64,000 bases of DNA. Origin: Poa pratensis. Its lineage: Eukaryota > Streptophyta > Magnoliopsida > Poales > Poaceae. The translations under genes and the position numbers were made by a program. The notes under the pieces are model-generated. The model had not been told where the DNA came from, made no database searches, and was given only the letters and a program-made list of their open reading frames with translations. Below are positions 36,459 through 47,371 of the stretch, piece after piece (position 1 is the first letter of the stretch; each line of letters starts with the position of its first letter). The stretch spans positions 47,308,758-47,372,757 of the forward strand of contig CAMZMU010000027.1 of assembly GCA_947311845.1 (NCBI GenBank), given 5' to 3'.

Positions 36459-36920
36459 CACTAGTAGGAAACTAGCTATTCCGTGGCGCACCAAAAAATA
36501 TTTCTGTGGTGCATGGACTGATGACATTTCTGTGGCGCACCCACACTATATGCGCCACAGAATTCTCTAAAATTTCAAAAAATGCAAAAAAAAATCAGGA
36601 AAAAGCAAAAATGAAATAATTTAAAAAATCCTAATTATTAGATTTTTTGAAATTTTAGAACTAATGACTTTCCGCTAGGTCACCCATCATCAAATTGCTC
36701 CAACCCAAGCACGCTTAACTTATAAGTTCTATTCAATCCAGCTTCCCTTACGCTACTCACGTTCTTATTGATATATGTATCATGTGAACCCTCTTAAATC
36801 TTATATGTGTATATGCGTGGAATGTGTCTTTTTAAAATTTCAAAAGTTTCAAAAACTTATAAAGTTTCAACTGGAGTTTCAAAAGTTTCAAAAAATCCCA
36901 AAATATTCAAAAAAAAATCA
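36459..36920 (+). mobile_element. CACTA transposon terminus (truncated)
   Basis: Starts CACTAGTAGGAAACTAGC at 36459, the typical grass CACTA end. It is followed by subterminal copies of a TGTGGCGCA-type word in both orientations (36,483-36,560) and by AT-rich sequence with a 5S rRNA-derived segment. The opposite terminus (TTTCCTACTAGTG-like) was not found downstream, so it is a fragment or its end is lost. Confidence 0.75.
36665..36735 (-). other. 5S rRNA-derived segment
   Basis: On the minus strand AAGTTAAGCGTGCTTGGG (~36,702-36,719) and GATGGGTGACCT (~36,677-36,688) lie at the spacing of the 3' half of plant 5S rRNA, with an AGAACT before and GGAAAGTC after. The 5' half, including the box A region, is absent. 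It is not a functional 5S gene but a captured or SINE/TRIM-type remnant. Confidence 0.8.
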
Positions 36921-37130
36921 AGGTGTACATCGGCATCAAGGACAGAGGACAACAGAAAAGAACGCCTCGCCGGAGCGCCAGCTTGAAGGAGGTTGATGGA
37001 GCCTTGTCTTTTGTTGCACCGGAGCGACCACGACCATGTCCGTGCCAACAAACCTCCACCGCATCACAGCTGTCGCCCAAAGGGGCACTCAACATCGGAC
37101 CAGCAGCCTGCCAGAGCTTAAGGATCCAAA

Positions 37131-37161
<31 letters not shown>

Positions 37162-38200
37162 TCTTGCGGCGACGCCTCCAAGAAGGTGCATGGCACGAGA
37201 ACACATCAACGTCGTCGGCAGAGACCGAGGTCCTGCAAAGATTACACCTAGGCCCCAATCCACCACCCCTAGGGCCCCGGCTAGGTCCGGACCAAAATCC
37301 CGACATAGGTCCTGCACGCGATTTCTTCACCAGCCAATTAAAACTACTAAAAGCCGAGTTATTTCATGGTCGTTGACCTGCGCTAGCGCCCACGTGAACT
37401 CGTGCTCCTCCACCGTGGCTTCGAGGCGGGATAGAGCACCGGGAGAACCTTCCTCCACCCCTTTCGTAGCGGCAACGATCTCGTCGGTCCGCTTGAAGTC
37501 GACATCACGTTGTCTAGGAGCATGAACCACGTGCAAGAGCCGGTTCGCCCACCGTCCACATAGATCGCCATGTCCTCCTCTGACGCCTCGATTGGCACCT
37601 TGCATGAGCTACCTGCCTCTGCGTCGTTCGGGGACACATCGTCGCTTCCTCCTCGTTGATGTTTTCTCGAGGAGCAGACTGGCCCACCTACGTCCTCGAA
37701 GGCGACTGTGTTTCTTCGCTCGTTCCGCTACGCCCGCCACTACCACGCATAGTGAGCCCGCCATCGATCTACCAGAGCGGGACTAATTGCTCGTTGGAGA
37801 GTATGAAGTATGAACCCTAGCTGCGACGGGGAAGAAATCCCCAAGCAGATACCAGGGAGGGGAGGTGGACCCTAAATGCCCCTAGCATGACAAGCATCAT
37901 ATAACTATCAAGGGACCGATATGTGGTGCCTATTCGGGTGGTAAAATAACGGCCCAACTCGCATATCAGCCGAAATATTCCGTCCCGGAGGCTTATAAAG
38001 GATTTGCTAGGGACGCTCTTATCCAGTATCCACAACGCACAGTGCGCGGAGTAAATTTGATAATGCGAGGAAGATGACGCTAGACTATTATTCGTATTAG
38101 AATTCGGAGCGATCCATTCAATTGGCCATGCAAAGAATATGCGCGCATCAAGTAGAGATGCGCAGCCGGATTCAGATGCAGATGCACCTGACTGACCTTG
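36921..38200. other. GC-rich retroelement-like debris
   Basis: Overlapping open frames on both strands and Triticeae transposon-like words (GCGACGCCTCCAAGAAGG) suggest decayed retroelement untranslated sequence. No domain could be recognised. The polyglycine/polyproline frames here arise from the G28 tract. Confidence 0.4.
37134..37161. repeat. homopolymer of 28 G
   Basis: An uninterrupted G run, very long for plant DNA and likely unreliable in length. It can form G-quadruplexes. Confidence 0.95.
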
Positions 38201-38204
38201 CATC

Positions 38205-38405
38205 AGTAGTCAGTAGCCGCAACCGAGGCCTAGCCCGGATGGCTACCAGGGTGATGATACCTGTGATGCCTCCCGCTCGAGTTTGAGTCTCGGTACTCAC
38301 TCGCGGGCGCGTATACACCGTTGCACTTCTGTGCTGTGAAAGCTTAATACAATACCGCCAAGGGCTAGTCCTCGCTGGTCTCTTTTTTTTAGTAGTCAGT
38401 AGCCG
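38205..38405 (+). mobile_element. SINE with perfect 15-bp target-site duplications
   Basis: The body 38220-38390 (171 bp) is bounded by AGTAGTCAGTAGCCG at 38205-38219 and 38391-38405. The head looks like a decayed tRNA: TAGCCCGGATGGC resembles box A and GCTCGAGTTTGAGTC resembles box B of the Pol III promoter. The 3' end AATACAATACCGCCAAGGG then a T8 tail is of the kind seen in Triticeae SINEs (Au-like; name from memory). The perfect flanks indicate a fairly recent insertion. Confidence 0.93.
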
Positions 38406-38503
38406 GTCAGGTCAGCACGCACCAATCCCCGATCCGTCATGCAGGATCACTCGCCCGGCAGTGCAATTTGACCATGGGCAGGTATCAGCTATGAGCTCGT
38501 TAC

Positions 38504-38791
38504 GCCGCCCCCTTGGCCCCGCCTGCTTGTGGATTCTGGGATTCGAACGAAGAAGATGAAACAGAGGATGATACGCTGAAAAGCGCGATCGATAGGATCG
38601 GCTCACTGGCGAGCCCTTCCTCGGCGTTGCCAGATTGGTATTCCGACGATGGTTAGATCGACATGCACAGCGAACACTCTGAAGCGTCGGAAACAACAGC
38701 GGCCACGGTGATTGCCGATGCAGACTTTGGCCCTTGGAGTGAAGAGCTGGAAGCCGAGGTTGATACAGTAGTTACCTTGTGCAAAATGTAG
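38504..38791 (+). pseudogene. C-terminal tail fragment of a MAPKKK17/18-like kinase
   Basis: Reading the frame containing TTCTGGGATTCG (38534), the peptide has FWDSNEEDE, then RIGSLASPSSALPDWYSDDG. A stop follows at 38654-38656, and the frame then runs open to 38791. This matches the tail of the kinase locus at 55.2 kb in this window (FWDSDTDGE ... ERIGALSCATSSLPDWDSDE). The stop sits where the other copy has Trp (DEGWIH). No kinase domain precedes it. It is a decayed, truncated paralogue. Confidence 0.75.
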
Positions 38792-39679
38792 AAGGAGCGC
38801 ATTTTTGTTGTTGTTTAAAGCGGTCGTATCCGCTATACGATTAGATAAGATAGAGGTTTATGTACAGATTTTAGGTTAGGGAAAAATCACTAAACAAACA
38901 TAACAAAACAAAAATCTAGTCTCCCGGGTCCTACGTATGGGCGAAATCCCACAGCGCCAACTCTTCCCGCACCAAAGCTGCCGCCGCCGTAGACGAGATC
39001 TCCACACCACGGAAGGTCCTCCGGCTCCTCTCCCTCCATGACCACCACGTCGAGTGGAAAAAAGCCCTGCTAGCCGTTCTCCTAGACTCGGACGCAAATC
39101 TCGCCGGAGCTCGCCATGATAGAATCGGGCACAAGAGTTGTTCGAGTGTCAACATTGTTAGTGCTAAACCATTCTGCCGCATTGCTCGCAACCAATGCAA
39201 ATTGTGAAATTCTTCTGTCATTATGACGGAGAATCAATTATAAAATTTGTTTTTGCTCAATATTTGTTCTTAACTGGTCTTCTTTTTGCACGCTGCTTTC
39301 CACCGGAGAAACTAGGTAAACTAGAATTTCTTTGGCTAGTTTAGCTCATTTTTTGTTGCTTAACAAGGATTCAAAAGGGGGACGCAATTTTTCAATCACG
39401 GAGCGCGCGGCCAGTTTTCTGACAAGGAAAACGACCATCTTTCTAACTGACCTGCACCCTCTTCTTCTCCGGCTCCGCCACAGCTTCAATCTCTGAGCAG
39501 ACCGTCGAGCATTAGCTAGAGCCATATGCCCTTGCATGTTGCATCCCACGCTGGTAGCCGTTATGCACTATAAGTGATGTATTTTAGTAACTTGTACAGT
39601 ACATAATAATATTGTTGATCTTACTACTGAACAAAAAGAAACTATAACCACATAAATAATCGCAACAACGGTTAAATTT
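38792..39679. other. intergenic DNA
   Basis: A short plus-frame stretch at 38,940-39,110 (KVLRLLSLHDHHVEWKKALL) is coding-like but unrecognised and has no gene structure. The rest is AT-rich with no features. Confidence 0.4.
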
Positions 39680-39860
39680 AGGGATTTTTATTTCTGTGTC
39701 CCTGATTCCTTAGTTGTACTCACTTTTCCCCACGAGTTTAGCTTGTGCTCACTTTTCCCCACTCCCTTGTGTGAAACCCTGGGAAATGCTCATAGCGGGG
39801 GATGCCGTCGGGTCAAGGTTTGACCGTTAACTGGGTAACGAGTGGGGCCGCGCTGGACTG
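39680..39860 (+). repeat. left terminal inverted repeat of the MULE
   Basis: Matches the inverse of 47,490-47,650 with several gaps. The conserved end is GGGATTTTTATTTCTGTG. Confidence 0.85.
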
Positions 39861-40629
39861 TGTCGCCCGTTGGACCTGACAAGTGGGGCCGCGTTGTAAG
39901 GTGACACTGGTTTGACCGTTGGGCCGTGGTTCTGCTGGACTGTTGGGCCTGTGCTTAGCGTCGCCGTAGCCTGTTATGCATTCACCGCTGCGCGCTGCCC
40001 CGATATAGGCCTGCTATGCATGCATGCGCCGATGCGCGCCGCCACGACGCGCCACGCCGCCACGATGCGCCACGGAAGACGCAGCTTTGCTGCATGCTCT
40101 CAGCCACGATGCAGCCCTGGACGCAGCTTTGCTGCATGCTCGCAGCGACGATGCCGCCACGGACGCGACGATGCAGCCACGGACGCCGGGACAGTCGCTG
40201 CCGCGACGCGACGCATGCAGGGATAGTCGCTGCCGCGCCGCTCATCAGCCACGATGCAGCCACGAACGCAGACACGGTCGAGCCGCGCATCCACGTACGC
40301 AGAGACGGTCGCTGCCGCTGGTTCATCTCTTCTCGCACGCGTCTCCGCGTTTAAGAGCGTTGCATCGTCCGAGCCTTTTCGGTCCAGTCGCATCGATTCA
40401 GAGGAGCCATGAACGCGTGGCATACCAATCGTTTCAGTGGATGGCGAATTAAAGCAGCCGAGGCATACCGATCGACAAGCCGTGCCGGTTCGTAGCAACA
40501 CGGCTCATCCTCCCCTATTTATACCCCCCAACCCTCTATCTCTTCTCCACAACTTCCATCTCTGTGCCGCCCCTTCTCTTCTTCACCTTACTCGAAAGCA
40601 GTCTCGAAGCGTAGCTAGGCGAGGAGAAG
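39861..40629 (+). promoter_or_regulatory. GC-rich upstream region of the 140-codon ORF
   Basis: 40,016-40,330 contains imperfect repeats of GACGCAGCTTTGCTGCATGCT and CCACGATGCAGCCACGGACGC. A TATA-like TATTTATA lies at 40516-40523, 107 bp before the ATG at 40630. The open frames across the GC-rich repeats look incidental. Confidence 0.5.
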
Positions 40630-41052
40630 ATGCAGTACAACGCCCCCACCTTCCTCTTGCCACCCACCGTGCCGGAGAGGTGGTACCCAGCCGGAGTCGT
40701 CGTCGATTGTGAGCTCCGCGTGTGGGCGATCTCGCCATGGAGGGGTCCTCGTGAGCTTGCCGAGGGGTTTCTCCGTGCGGGCTATCACCACCTCCCGGCG
40801 GGCTCGGAGAGGATGTTCCGCCTCGAGGAACTGCGTCCATACGCCGGCGCGAGGACGACAGGCTACCGCGCCATCTTCACCAACCGTTTTGATGCCTACT
40901 ACCTACTCGGCCAGGTGTTTTTCTGTGGGCAGGAGTTCATCGCATTCACGACGTACAACTTCTTCACCAACGTGGCGTCCATCTTCCCCAACGGCGACAT
41001 CCACAGCCTCCCGTACTATCTCGGAGAGATCGGCCAGGAGGAGGAGCAGTGA
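40630..41052 (+). CDS. unrecognised 140-residue protein carried inside the MULE
   Basis: Single exon from ATG 40630 to TGA 41052. The protein starts MQYNAPTFLLPPTVPERWYP and is rich in aromatic residues and Phe/Tyr pairs (e.g. FDAYYLLGQVFFCGQEF). It ends in an acidic EEEQ tail. No signal peptide, membrane segment or known motif is visible. A TATA-like box sits 107 bp upstream and the codon composition is GC-rich in third positions, as in real grass genes. It points away from the transposase gene. It could be a captured host gene or a MULE accessory gene (in the place a MURB-like ORF might occupy). Function unknown. Confidence 0.65.
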   Translation: MQYNAPTFLLPPTVPERWYPAGVVVDCELRVWAISPWRGPRELAEGFLRAGYHHLPAGSERMFRLEELRPYAGARTTGYRAIFTNRFDAYYLLGQVFFCGQEFIAFTTYNFFTNVASIFPNGDIHSLPYYLGEIGQEEEQ

Positions 41053-42211
41053 AGACGGTGCCCTAGTGTGTTAGGTCTCGTGATGCATGTCTTGCCCTAG
41101 TGTGTTTGGGCTTTTATTATATTTCTATGTATTGTTGTTGGTTGTATCGTGAACTCTTTATCTCCGTCGTGTTATATCGTGTTTTATGTAAGAACTAGGG
41201 TGGGCACCCAAGAACTACTATCTATCTATGTTATTGTCGTTATATCATGGTGTGCTTGTTATTTTCTTGTTGTTTTCTTTTTACAAATGTTTGTTTAAGA
41301 CAAGTAAACGTAGTCAAATTTGTCAAAATGGATATGAAAGCTAGAAAAAATGAGCCATGGTGATGTCGAAATGAAAAAGAAAAATGTATTTTTTGGAATT
41401 GTGGGTGCCCATATTGATTGTACAAAAAGAAGCTAATTTTTTAAGCGTAAATGTTGGTGGCCATATTGCATGTTTTGAATCGTTGGTGGTCGTAGTGCAT
41501 GGTAAAGAAGGTAAACAAGAAGAGTTGTAGTTGGCCATATTGGTAATTTTTGAATTGTTGTAAGATAAAGAAGAATACTTGTATGAAAAAACAAGAAGAG
41601 TTGTATAAAAAAATATCACTCAACTGTTATGTATGTGCAATTCGAAACAACGAGAAACGAGCACTCAATTTGCCCATTTTTTAATTGTTGGTGTCAATTT
41701 TGGAATCAACATGCACCCTTTTTTTTAACTAAACCCACCACTTTATTGATTAAACAACCATAATGTCATTACAAAGAGTCTGCCGGATCAAGTCCGGGGA
41801 CACACCACGCCACACTTCACTACTAAAAGGGGCACACGATTTAGCTAAAAGATGAGCAGCTACATTGGAGTCAACATGCACCCTGTGCAATCTAATAAGG
41901 GTATACAGCCAAAAAAACACATAGTCAACGTCATGGACCAGCCCAACCTAGCTTGGCCCTATCGATTTGGGCCCAAGAACTCATTATACTTTTTTTTCAT
42001 TTGCGCTACGTGTTGTCTGACGAAACTGAAAGTGTCAAGAACAGATGTTAAGCAAGAGAACACCAGATCGACACAGAGAATGATGGTAAGCACATAATTA
42101 GCTGACGAAACTGATGTTAAGTAACAATTAACTGATACAGACCCAGTTTAAGCAACACAAGAGCACCAGGTCCACACTAATAACATCACCAGATCCACAC
42201 TAATAACATCT
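41053..42211. other. AT-rich spacer in the MULE
   Basis: Contains the probable 3' end of the 140-codon gene, imperfect repeats of GCCATATTG...GAATTGTTG words (41,400-41,580) and a small LINE insertion. No gene seen. Confidence 0.5.
41700..41883 (-). mobile_element. 5'-truncated LINE 3' end with target-site duplication
   Basis: A 146-bp insert (41719-41864) starts with T8 (a poly-A tail on the minus strand). It is flanked by TTGGAATCAACATGCACCC (41700-41718) and the same 19 bases with one change (41865-41883). The insert resembles the 3' end of grass LINEs (ACCACTTTATTGATTAAAC). This is the product of target-primed reverse transcription into the MULE. Confidence 0.82.
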
Positions 42212-42768
42212 CTAACGACTGACGACTAGCAAGTAAGCAAATTCTAGAGCAATTACACAAAAGTAAAATCCTAAAGCTATGAGATTCGACTGCTTCTTCA
42301 ATTCAGTCAGCTGCCTCAAGTTCTTGTTCATCTTCTTTAGTTCCCCCTTCAGATCCGCATCCCCAACTGTCGGAGCAGCACTGTCAGGCAGATTGAGATC
42401 CCGGGTTGCGACACCATTGAAAGGAATCGAGGCCTGCCCTTTAAGCCTGAGAACATAGTCATCTAGCCATTCGAAATGGTTGCATTTCGTCACAATCTGA
42501 AACGAAAAGATGAACCCTAAATCTTAGATCCAAGGAAAAAGAATTCAGAGCAAAGAGAAAAAGAAATCAGAGCAAAATCATGAGATCTAACCTGCCCCTC
42601 TGGCTTGCTCTCGCATTTCACGAACTCTCGCCCTAAGTTGCCGTTCTTGTTCGACGTTGAAGTCAACCGTACCAATGGCGCGACGTGTTGGCAGTCAGGA
42701 CATGGCAACATGGGCACTAGACCATGCTGGGGCCACGAGGGGCGGGAGGCTGAACTAGAGAATGACAT
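42212..42768 (-). CDS. GRF-type zinc-finger protein with C-terminal membrane segment, two exons
   Basis: Exon 1 is 42768-42592 (ATG giving MSFSSSASRPS; an upstream in-frame ATG at 42807 is possible) and exon 2 is 42496-42212. The intron is GT-AG between codons. The 153-residue product has the GRF zinc-finger pattern across the junction: CPDCQHVAPLVRLTSTSNKN, GREFVKC, then KCNHFEWLDDYV. GRF fingers bind single-stranded DNA or act in nucleases elsewhere. A coiled-coil-like segment (LKGELKKMNKNLRQLTELKK) and a hydrophobic tail (LIALGFYFCVIALEFAYLLV) follow. It is co-oriented with the transposase and lies 1.1 kb beyond it, inside the TIRs. Short GRF-TM proteins are abundant in grasses; their job is unknown to me. 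Confidence 0.8.
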
Positions 42769-43079
42769 ATCTCGTCGCCGAAGAAGAAGAATCGCTGCTC
42801 TGTGCATGGGTGGGCGAGCTCGAGCTCCTCTGTGCGTGGGTGGAGAAGAATCGCAGAAGAAAGGGGATACAATGGTAGGCGAGCTCGAGCTCCTCTGTTC
42901 GTGGGTGGAGAAGGAGGGTGGTTGGGGCCCACAATTGGTCGGACCAGCCTATTTTCTGCGGCCAATCAGGTGGCTGGAACCAACCTCTCGCGGATCGCCA
43001 TCGGAATCCTTCTAGAAGACCGTATCTGAGGGCTGTCGTTTGGCGCCAGGGTTCGATCGGACGGTTAGGGTGCGACGCT

Positions 43080-43560
43080 AGGGTTTGATCAGATGCTGCG
43101 CTAGGGTTTCAAATGACCATAAGTAATTCAAAAAATCAGAAAATATGAATCTTTCACAGTTTATCGAGTTTTAAGACATAGTAACTAGAAAAAAGTATAA
43201 ACTTGGTTTAAGGTCATTTTTCTGAAAAATCATTTTCGGACGAAAGTAAGCCCGTCGGCGTTCAAATGAGCATAAGTAATTCAAAAAAAATCAAAATGAC
43301 ATAAAACCAGCGCACAATGTTGTTATATGTGATATAGTTACTAGAAAAAAAATAAACATGGTTTATGGATAATTGATTGAAAATTGTTTCCACAAAAGAG
43401 CTATCTTGTATAGAGTTGTTTAGAGTTCGAGAATAGAGTGATGGGTTCAAATGAGCATAAGTAATTCAAAAAAATCAAAATGACATAAAACCAGCGCATA
43501 ATGTTGTTATATGTGACATAGTTGCTCCTCAAAATTATTTGGATCATTTAGACAAGGTCG
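43080..43560. repeat. three direct repeats of a CAAATGA(C/G)CATAAGTAATTC motif
   Basis: Copies start at ~43,109, 43,263 and 43,447. The last two continue together for ~90 bp (...ACATAAAACCAGCGCA...ATGTTGTTATATGTGA). They lie between the transposase 3' end and the GRF gene promoter. Confidence 0.85.
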
Positions 43561-43885
43561 AATTTTTCATGAATTACAAATGGGGGTGTTTACCCTAGCT
43601 TCGGACCTCATTTGAAGCACATTTCTCACGACTACACAAAAATGATCGAATTGATCATCTAACACGTATCATTGTAACATCACATCACAGAGCAAATGAA
43701 TTCAATGGTGGTTTTGTAAAAGTTCAAATATGACCTCAAATTCAAATATTTGCCTCAAATTCAAATTTTGTCTCCAATTTGAATTTGATCTCAAATTTCA
43801 CATCAAAGTAAAAGTTTTCACAGATGACAACAGAAACCTTATTACAAATTCTAAAAGTTCAAAGTTTACAACTAGCATTCAAATT
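43561..43885. other. spacer beyond the transposase stop
   Basis: AT-rich, with repeated TCAAATTCAAAT words at 43,725-43,800. Probably the 3' untranslated region of the transposase transcript. Confidence 0.45.
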
Positions 43886-46800
43886 TCACATCTTTGTCTT
43901 GCTTCGAGTGTTCGACGACGGCTTAACCGCCTTGCTCCTGGTTTCCCTTGGTGGGATATCCACCTTTCTCTTCTTCCTTTTGCTCTTCACTTGGGGTGAT
44001 GGCTGTCGAGGTGCTGAGGGAGTTATGACCAGTTGACGATCATCTGTGGGTTCAATAATCTTCAAAGGAACTACAGGAATAATTACTTCCTCATCTCCAA
44101 TAGACTCAAAACCTGCAAAAGCCATGGCTTCAAATTCCTCCTCATCTCTTGGCCTTTTTCTGTTGCCTCTAGTTGTCCTGGAGCTAGGTCAAAAAAAATA
44201 AGATTATAAGCCATCGATTAAAAAGAGAAGAAATGCACAAAATTCAGTTGAGAAATGCACACATACCAAGGTGCCGGCACTGCTAATTCAGTTTCTTCAT
44301 TCTCCTCGGCTGTGGCTGCAATCAGCTCTACCTCTGCATTCTCCTCTGCATTCTCCTCTGCATTTGTTGCTGCCCATCGTTCCTCTTCTCCAAATGATGC
44401 ATCCACTGGATTGGTACAAAGCCTACGAATGTGCCCTAGAACTCCACATTTTTTGCACTTCCTCTGTTTTTTGACACGACCCTCTTCACCTCTTCTGAAC
44501 CTGTTCTTCTTTGGTCTTCCTGGTGGTCTAGTGATTACAGGAGAATGTAGTTTGAACCCTGGATCTACCTGGATCCATTGATCCTTTCCCAAGAGTGCAG
44601 GCACATTAGAAGCATATGCAGCCCTGAATTTTGCAACAGAAAAATATTCAGAGATGTATTGATCGACTTCACCATCTTCACCACCGATAACCGTCATCAG
44701 ATGCAGGGCATGTATGCATGGCTTCCCTCGGAGCTGCCATTGCCTACAACTGCATTCCCTAGCTGCTAGGTTAACTGGATACCTCCATTCCCTGTTTTTA
44801 CTGTCAGTATATGTTACCTCAGCCACCAGTGTGTCTGAGCGAATGCATTTCATCTTCAGACCTCTTGCCTTGGCATGCAATGCCTTAATAAGAGATGGAA
44901 GCATAAGATGGCCAACATATTCTTTTCTGCAATTCTTTTCCGGAGAGCCATCTTTATCATGATCATTTGCCGAATCTTATCAAATAATTGCCACAACAAA
45001 AGCCCTTTCAATTTCTTGATCTTTGCATTGAAACACTCTGCCAAGTTACTTGTCACATAGTCCACTTTGCAGATTGTATTGAATTTGCTTCTTGACCACA
45101 ACTTCCCATGATGTGCATCTAGGTACTCCTTCACCAGAGGATTGTGAGCATACAACACACCCAAATGGTGCTCATGCTTCCTCTCACTGCATGTGTATGA
45201 TGCTGGCCACAAATTATCGTCATAAATTTTACCTTTGAATTTGTTTCTGAAATTTTGCACTAGGTGGCGCATACATTCCCTATGCTCCACTCCAGGGAAT
45301 ACAATTCCTACTGCACTTTCTAACCCCTTGCAAGCATCAGTGTGTATAGCTAAACCTGGGGGTGTACCTATAACATTGCGCAAATTCTGCAGAAACCAGA
45401 CCCAACTTTCTTCGCACTCTACCTCCACCACACCAAATGCAACTGGGAATAGCCAGTTGTTTCCATCAACAGCACAAGCTGCCACTAGCTGTCCTCTCCA
45501 TCTTCCATTCAAAGCTGTTGCATCAATAGCCAAATAGGGCCTACAACCATCCAGAAATCCCTGCCAGCAAGCCTTGAAACAAACAAATGCCCTCCTGAAG
45601 CACTCCTTCTCAAATGTCTTCCCTCTTATTTTGTATGGAACTGTATGCTTGTCAATTTCTACAACACTCCCTGGACTGGCAGCTTCCACTTCAGCTTTAA
45701 ATGTGTAGAGCAATTGAAAGCTGTCATTCCAAGCACCATTAATCCTGTCAAGAGCCATCTCCTTGCCATAGAAAATCCTCATGTAAGGTATATCAATCTT
45801 GTACTTCTCAAATAACTTCCCATGGAGTGCTGTTGGACCAAGTGTTGGTGTTTCTCTCAACCAGTCCAAAACTGCATCTGCCACCCACCTAGTCTTTGCT
45901 AGCTTTGTTTTATTCTTTCCCCCTCCCCCTCCAGGTGGACAAGTGTGCTTGTGTTCGTTCTTTTTTATCTGAAACAAAATAAAAAAGAGAAACACAGTTA
46001 AGAAAAAATTACACAATGATCTGTATATAAAATGAATTAATATAAACTGAAATACACAAACAAACCTGAATCAAGTTGCTCCTCAACATTACTGATGCAT
46101 GCAACCTCCATCTGCACCTAGGATATGGGCAATGAACAGTGAACCTTGTTGGCTCACTCCTATCAACCACATATGTATTTTCAGAGATAATGCAGTACGT
46201 AGTCACTGCATTACGACAGTCCACCATCGACTGAAAAACTGTGCCGACAGTAAGCTGAGGATCTTCCCTGTTCCACTCAATTGCTGGCATGTCATCACCA
46301 TCATATTCATCGATAACTAAGCTGTCCATGTTCTCCCCCCTCTTTTCATCGTCAGTGTCATTAAATCTTGCACCGTTGATAGCTTCCTCCTGATATTCAT
46401 CATCCATAGCTTGTTGACTAACTGTATCAACAAGATCAGGGTACATCCTCTCATCCTCATCATCAGCTCGAGGCACTTCATCGTCTGGCTCTGCATCTTG
46501 TTCTACATCGGCTGCAGCAGCCATAGGAGAAGCGGCAGAAGAAGTGGCACCAGACATATTGTTACTTGCTGAACCACTAGCTCTGCTTGGTCTCGACCTA
46601 CATGGAGTGCCGGGGCGCTCGCTATTAGCAGAGGCAGAAGATTTTTGAACACCCTTCCCCTTGTCCCGATCAGTGCCTCGTGGCCTAAGCACCTCGACAA
46701 GAATTTTACCGAAGCGGCTTTCAGCACCCGTAGCGAAGAGCAATTCCAGATGCTCGTCGCAAGTTAGTGGGACAAATTGTTGTTCACTACTGCTGAAATA

Positions 46801-46956
46801 TTTCAGCTCAACAGCATCGGCGTCAGTCCAACCATATGGAGGAGAACTTAATGCATTCCGCAAAGCTTTGAACGAAATGCTTGTTTCTACCACCTTCGGA
46901 TAGCAAAAGCTAGACATCAAATGCGGTTTTCTACCGCGTAGCACACTAGCTTCCAT
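43886..46956 (-). pseudogene. MURA-type MULE transposase, three exons, one frameshift
   Basis: Exons: 46956-46066, 45968-44267 and 44177-43886 (or from 44183), GT-AG introns. Domains in order: a PB1-like N-terminus; a long acidic linker; the MuDR DNA-binding domain (FRNAV-like TVGTVFQSMVDCRNAVTTYC, CPYPRCRWRLHA). Then comes the MULE DDE domain with Asp in YLAIDATALNG, Asp in IHTDACKGLES and Glu in TSNLAECFNAKI. A SWIM zinc finger (CSCRQWQLRGKPCIHALH), a zinc knuckle (CKKCGVLGHIRRLC) and a basic tail end it. A single-base loss at an A-run (plus strand T4 at 44923-44926) puts the SWIM part out of frame. Otherwise it looks intact. Confidence 0.9.
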
Positions 46957-47371
46957 TCTAACAGTCAGCCGGAAAGCAATCGCGGGATCAATCCTATTCG
47001 ATTAGCAAATAAAGGTTTGAGTTAGGCCAGCAAAATTGGACAGATTCACGCGACCACCGGTCCAATACGGCCTACCTAACGAATCAGAACATCAATTAGA
47101 GAGGAAACAATGCTTACCCAGGGGTAATCCATGAATTATCCGCCGCCGATTCGACCCAATCCTCTCCTCGGTCGATGGGCCGGAGTGGGCGCTCCCCCGA
47201 CATCGCTGCTTCCTCCAGATGGGGGTGGGGGTGGGGGTAGATGTGGCGGAGGGCAAGACAACGGCGGAGGTGGACTAGGGTTAGACGCTGCAGGACACGA
47301 GGGTGGCGGAGGCGGCACGACGGCGGCGGAGGTGCTCGAGCTCGAGCTCGATCTGATTCAGTACGCAAGGG
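46957..47371. other. MULE 5' region upstream of the transposase
   Basis: Includes the transposase leader and probable promoter, then a GC-rich stretch with GGTGGCGGAGGCGGC-type repeats (47,210-47,340). No separate gene; open frames here are low-complexity. Confidence 0.5.

Noticed and set aside
36665..36735. functional 5S rRNA gene
   Set aside because: Only the 3' half is present and it has many substitutions; box A region is missing.
36923..37525. 200-codon protein with a polyglycine tract
   Set aside because: Open only because of the G28 run and GC-rich context; other frames on both strands are equally open and no domain is visible.
38220..38300. tRNA gene
   Set aside because: Box A- and B-like words are present but no cloverleaf can be drawn; flanking 15-bp duplications show it is a SINE head.
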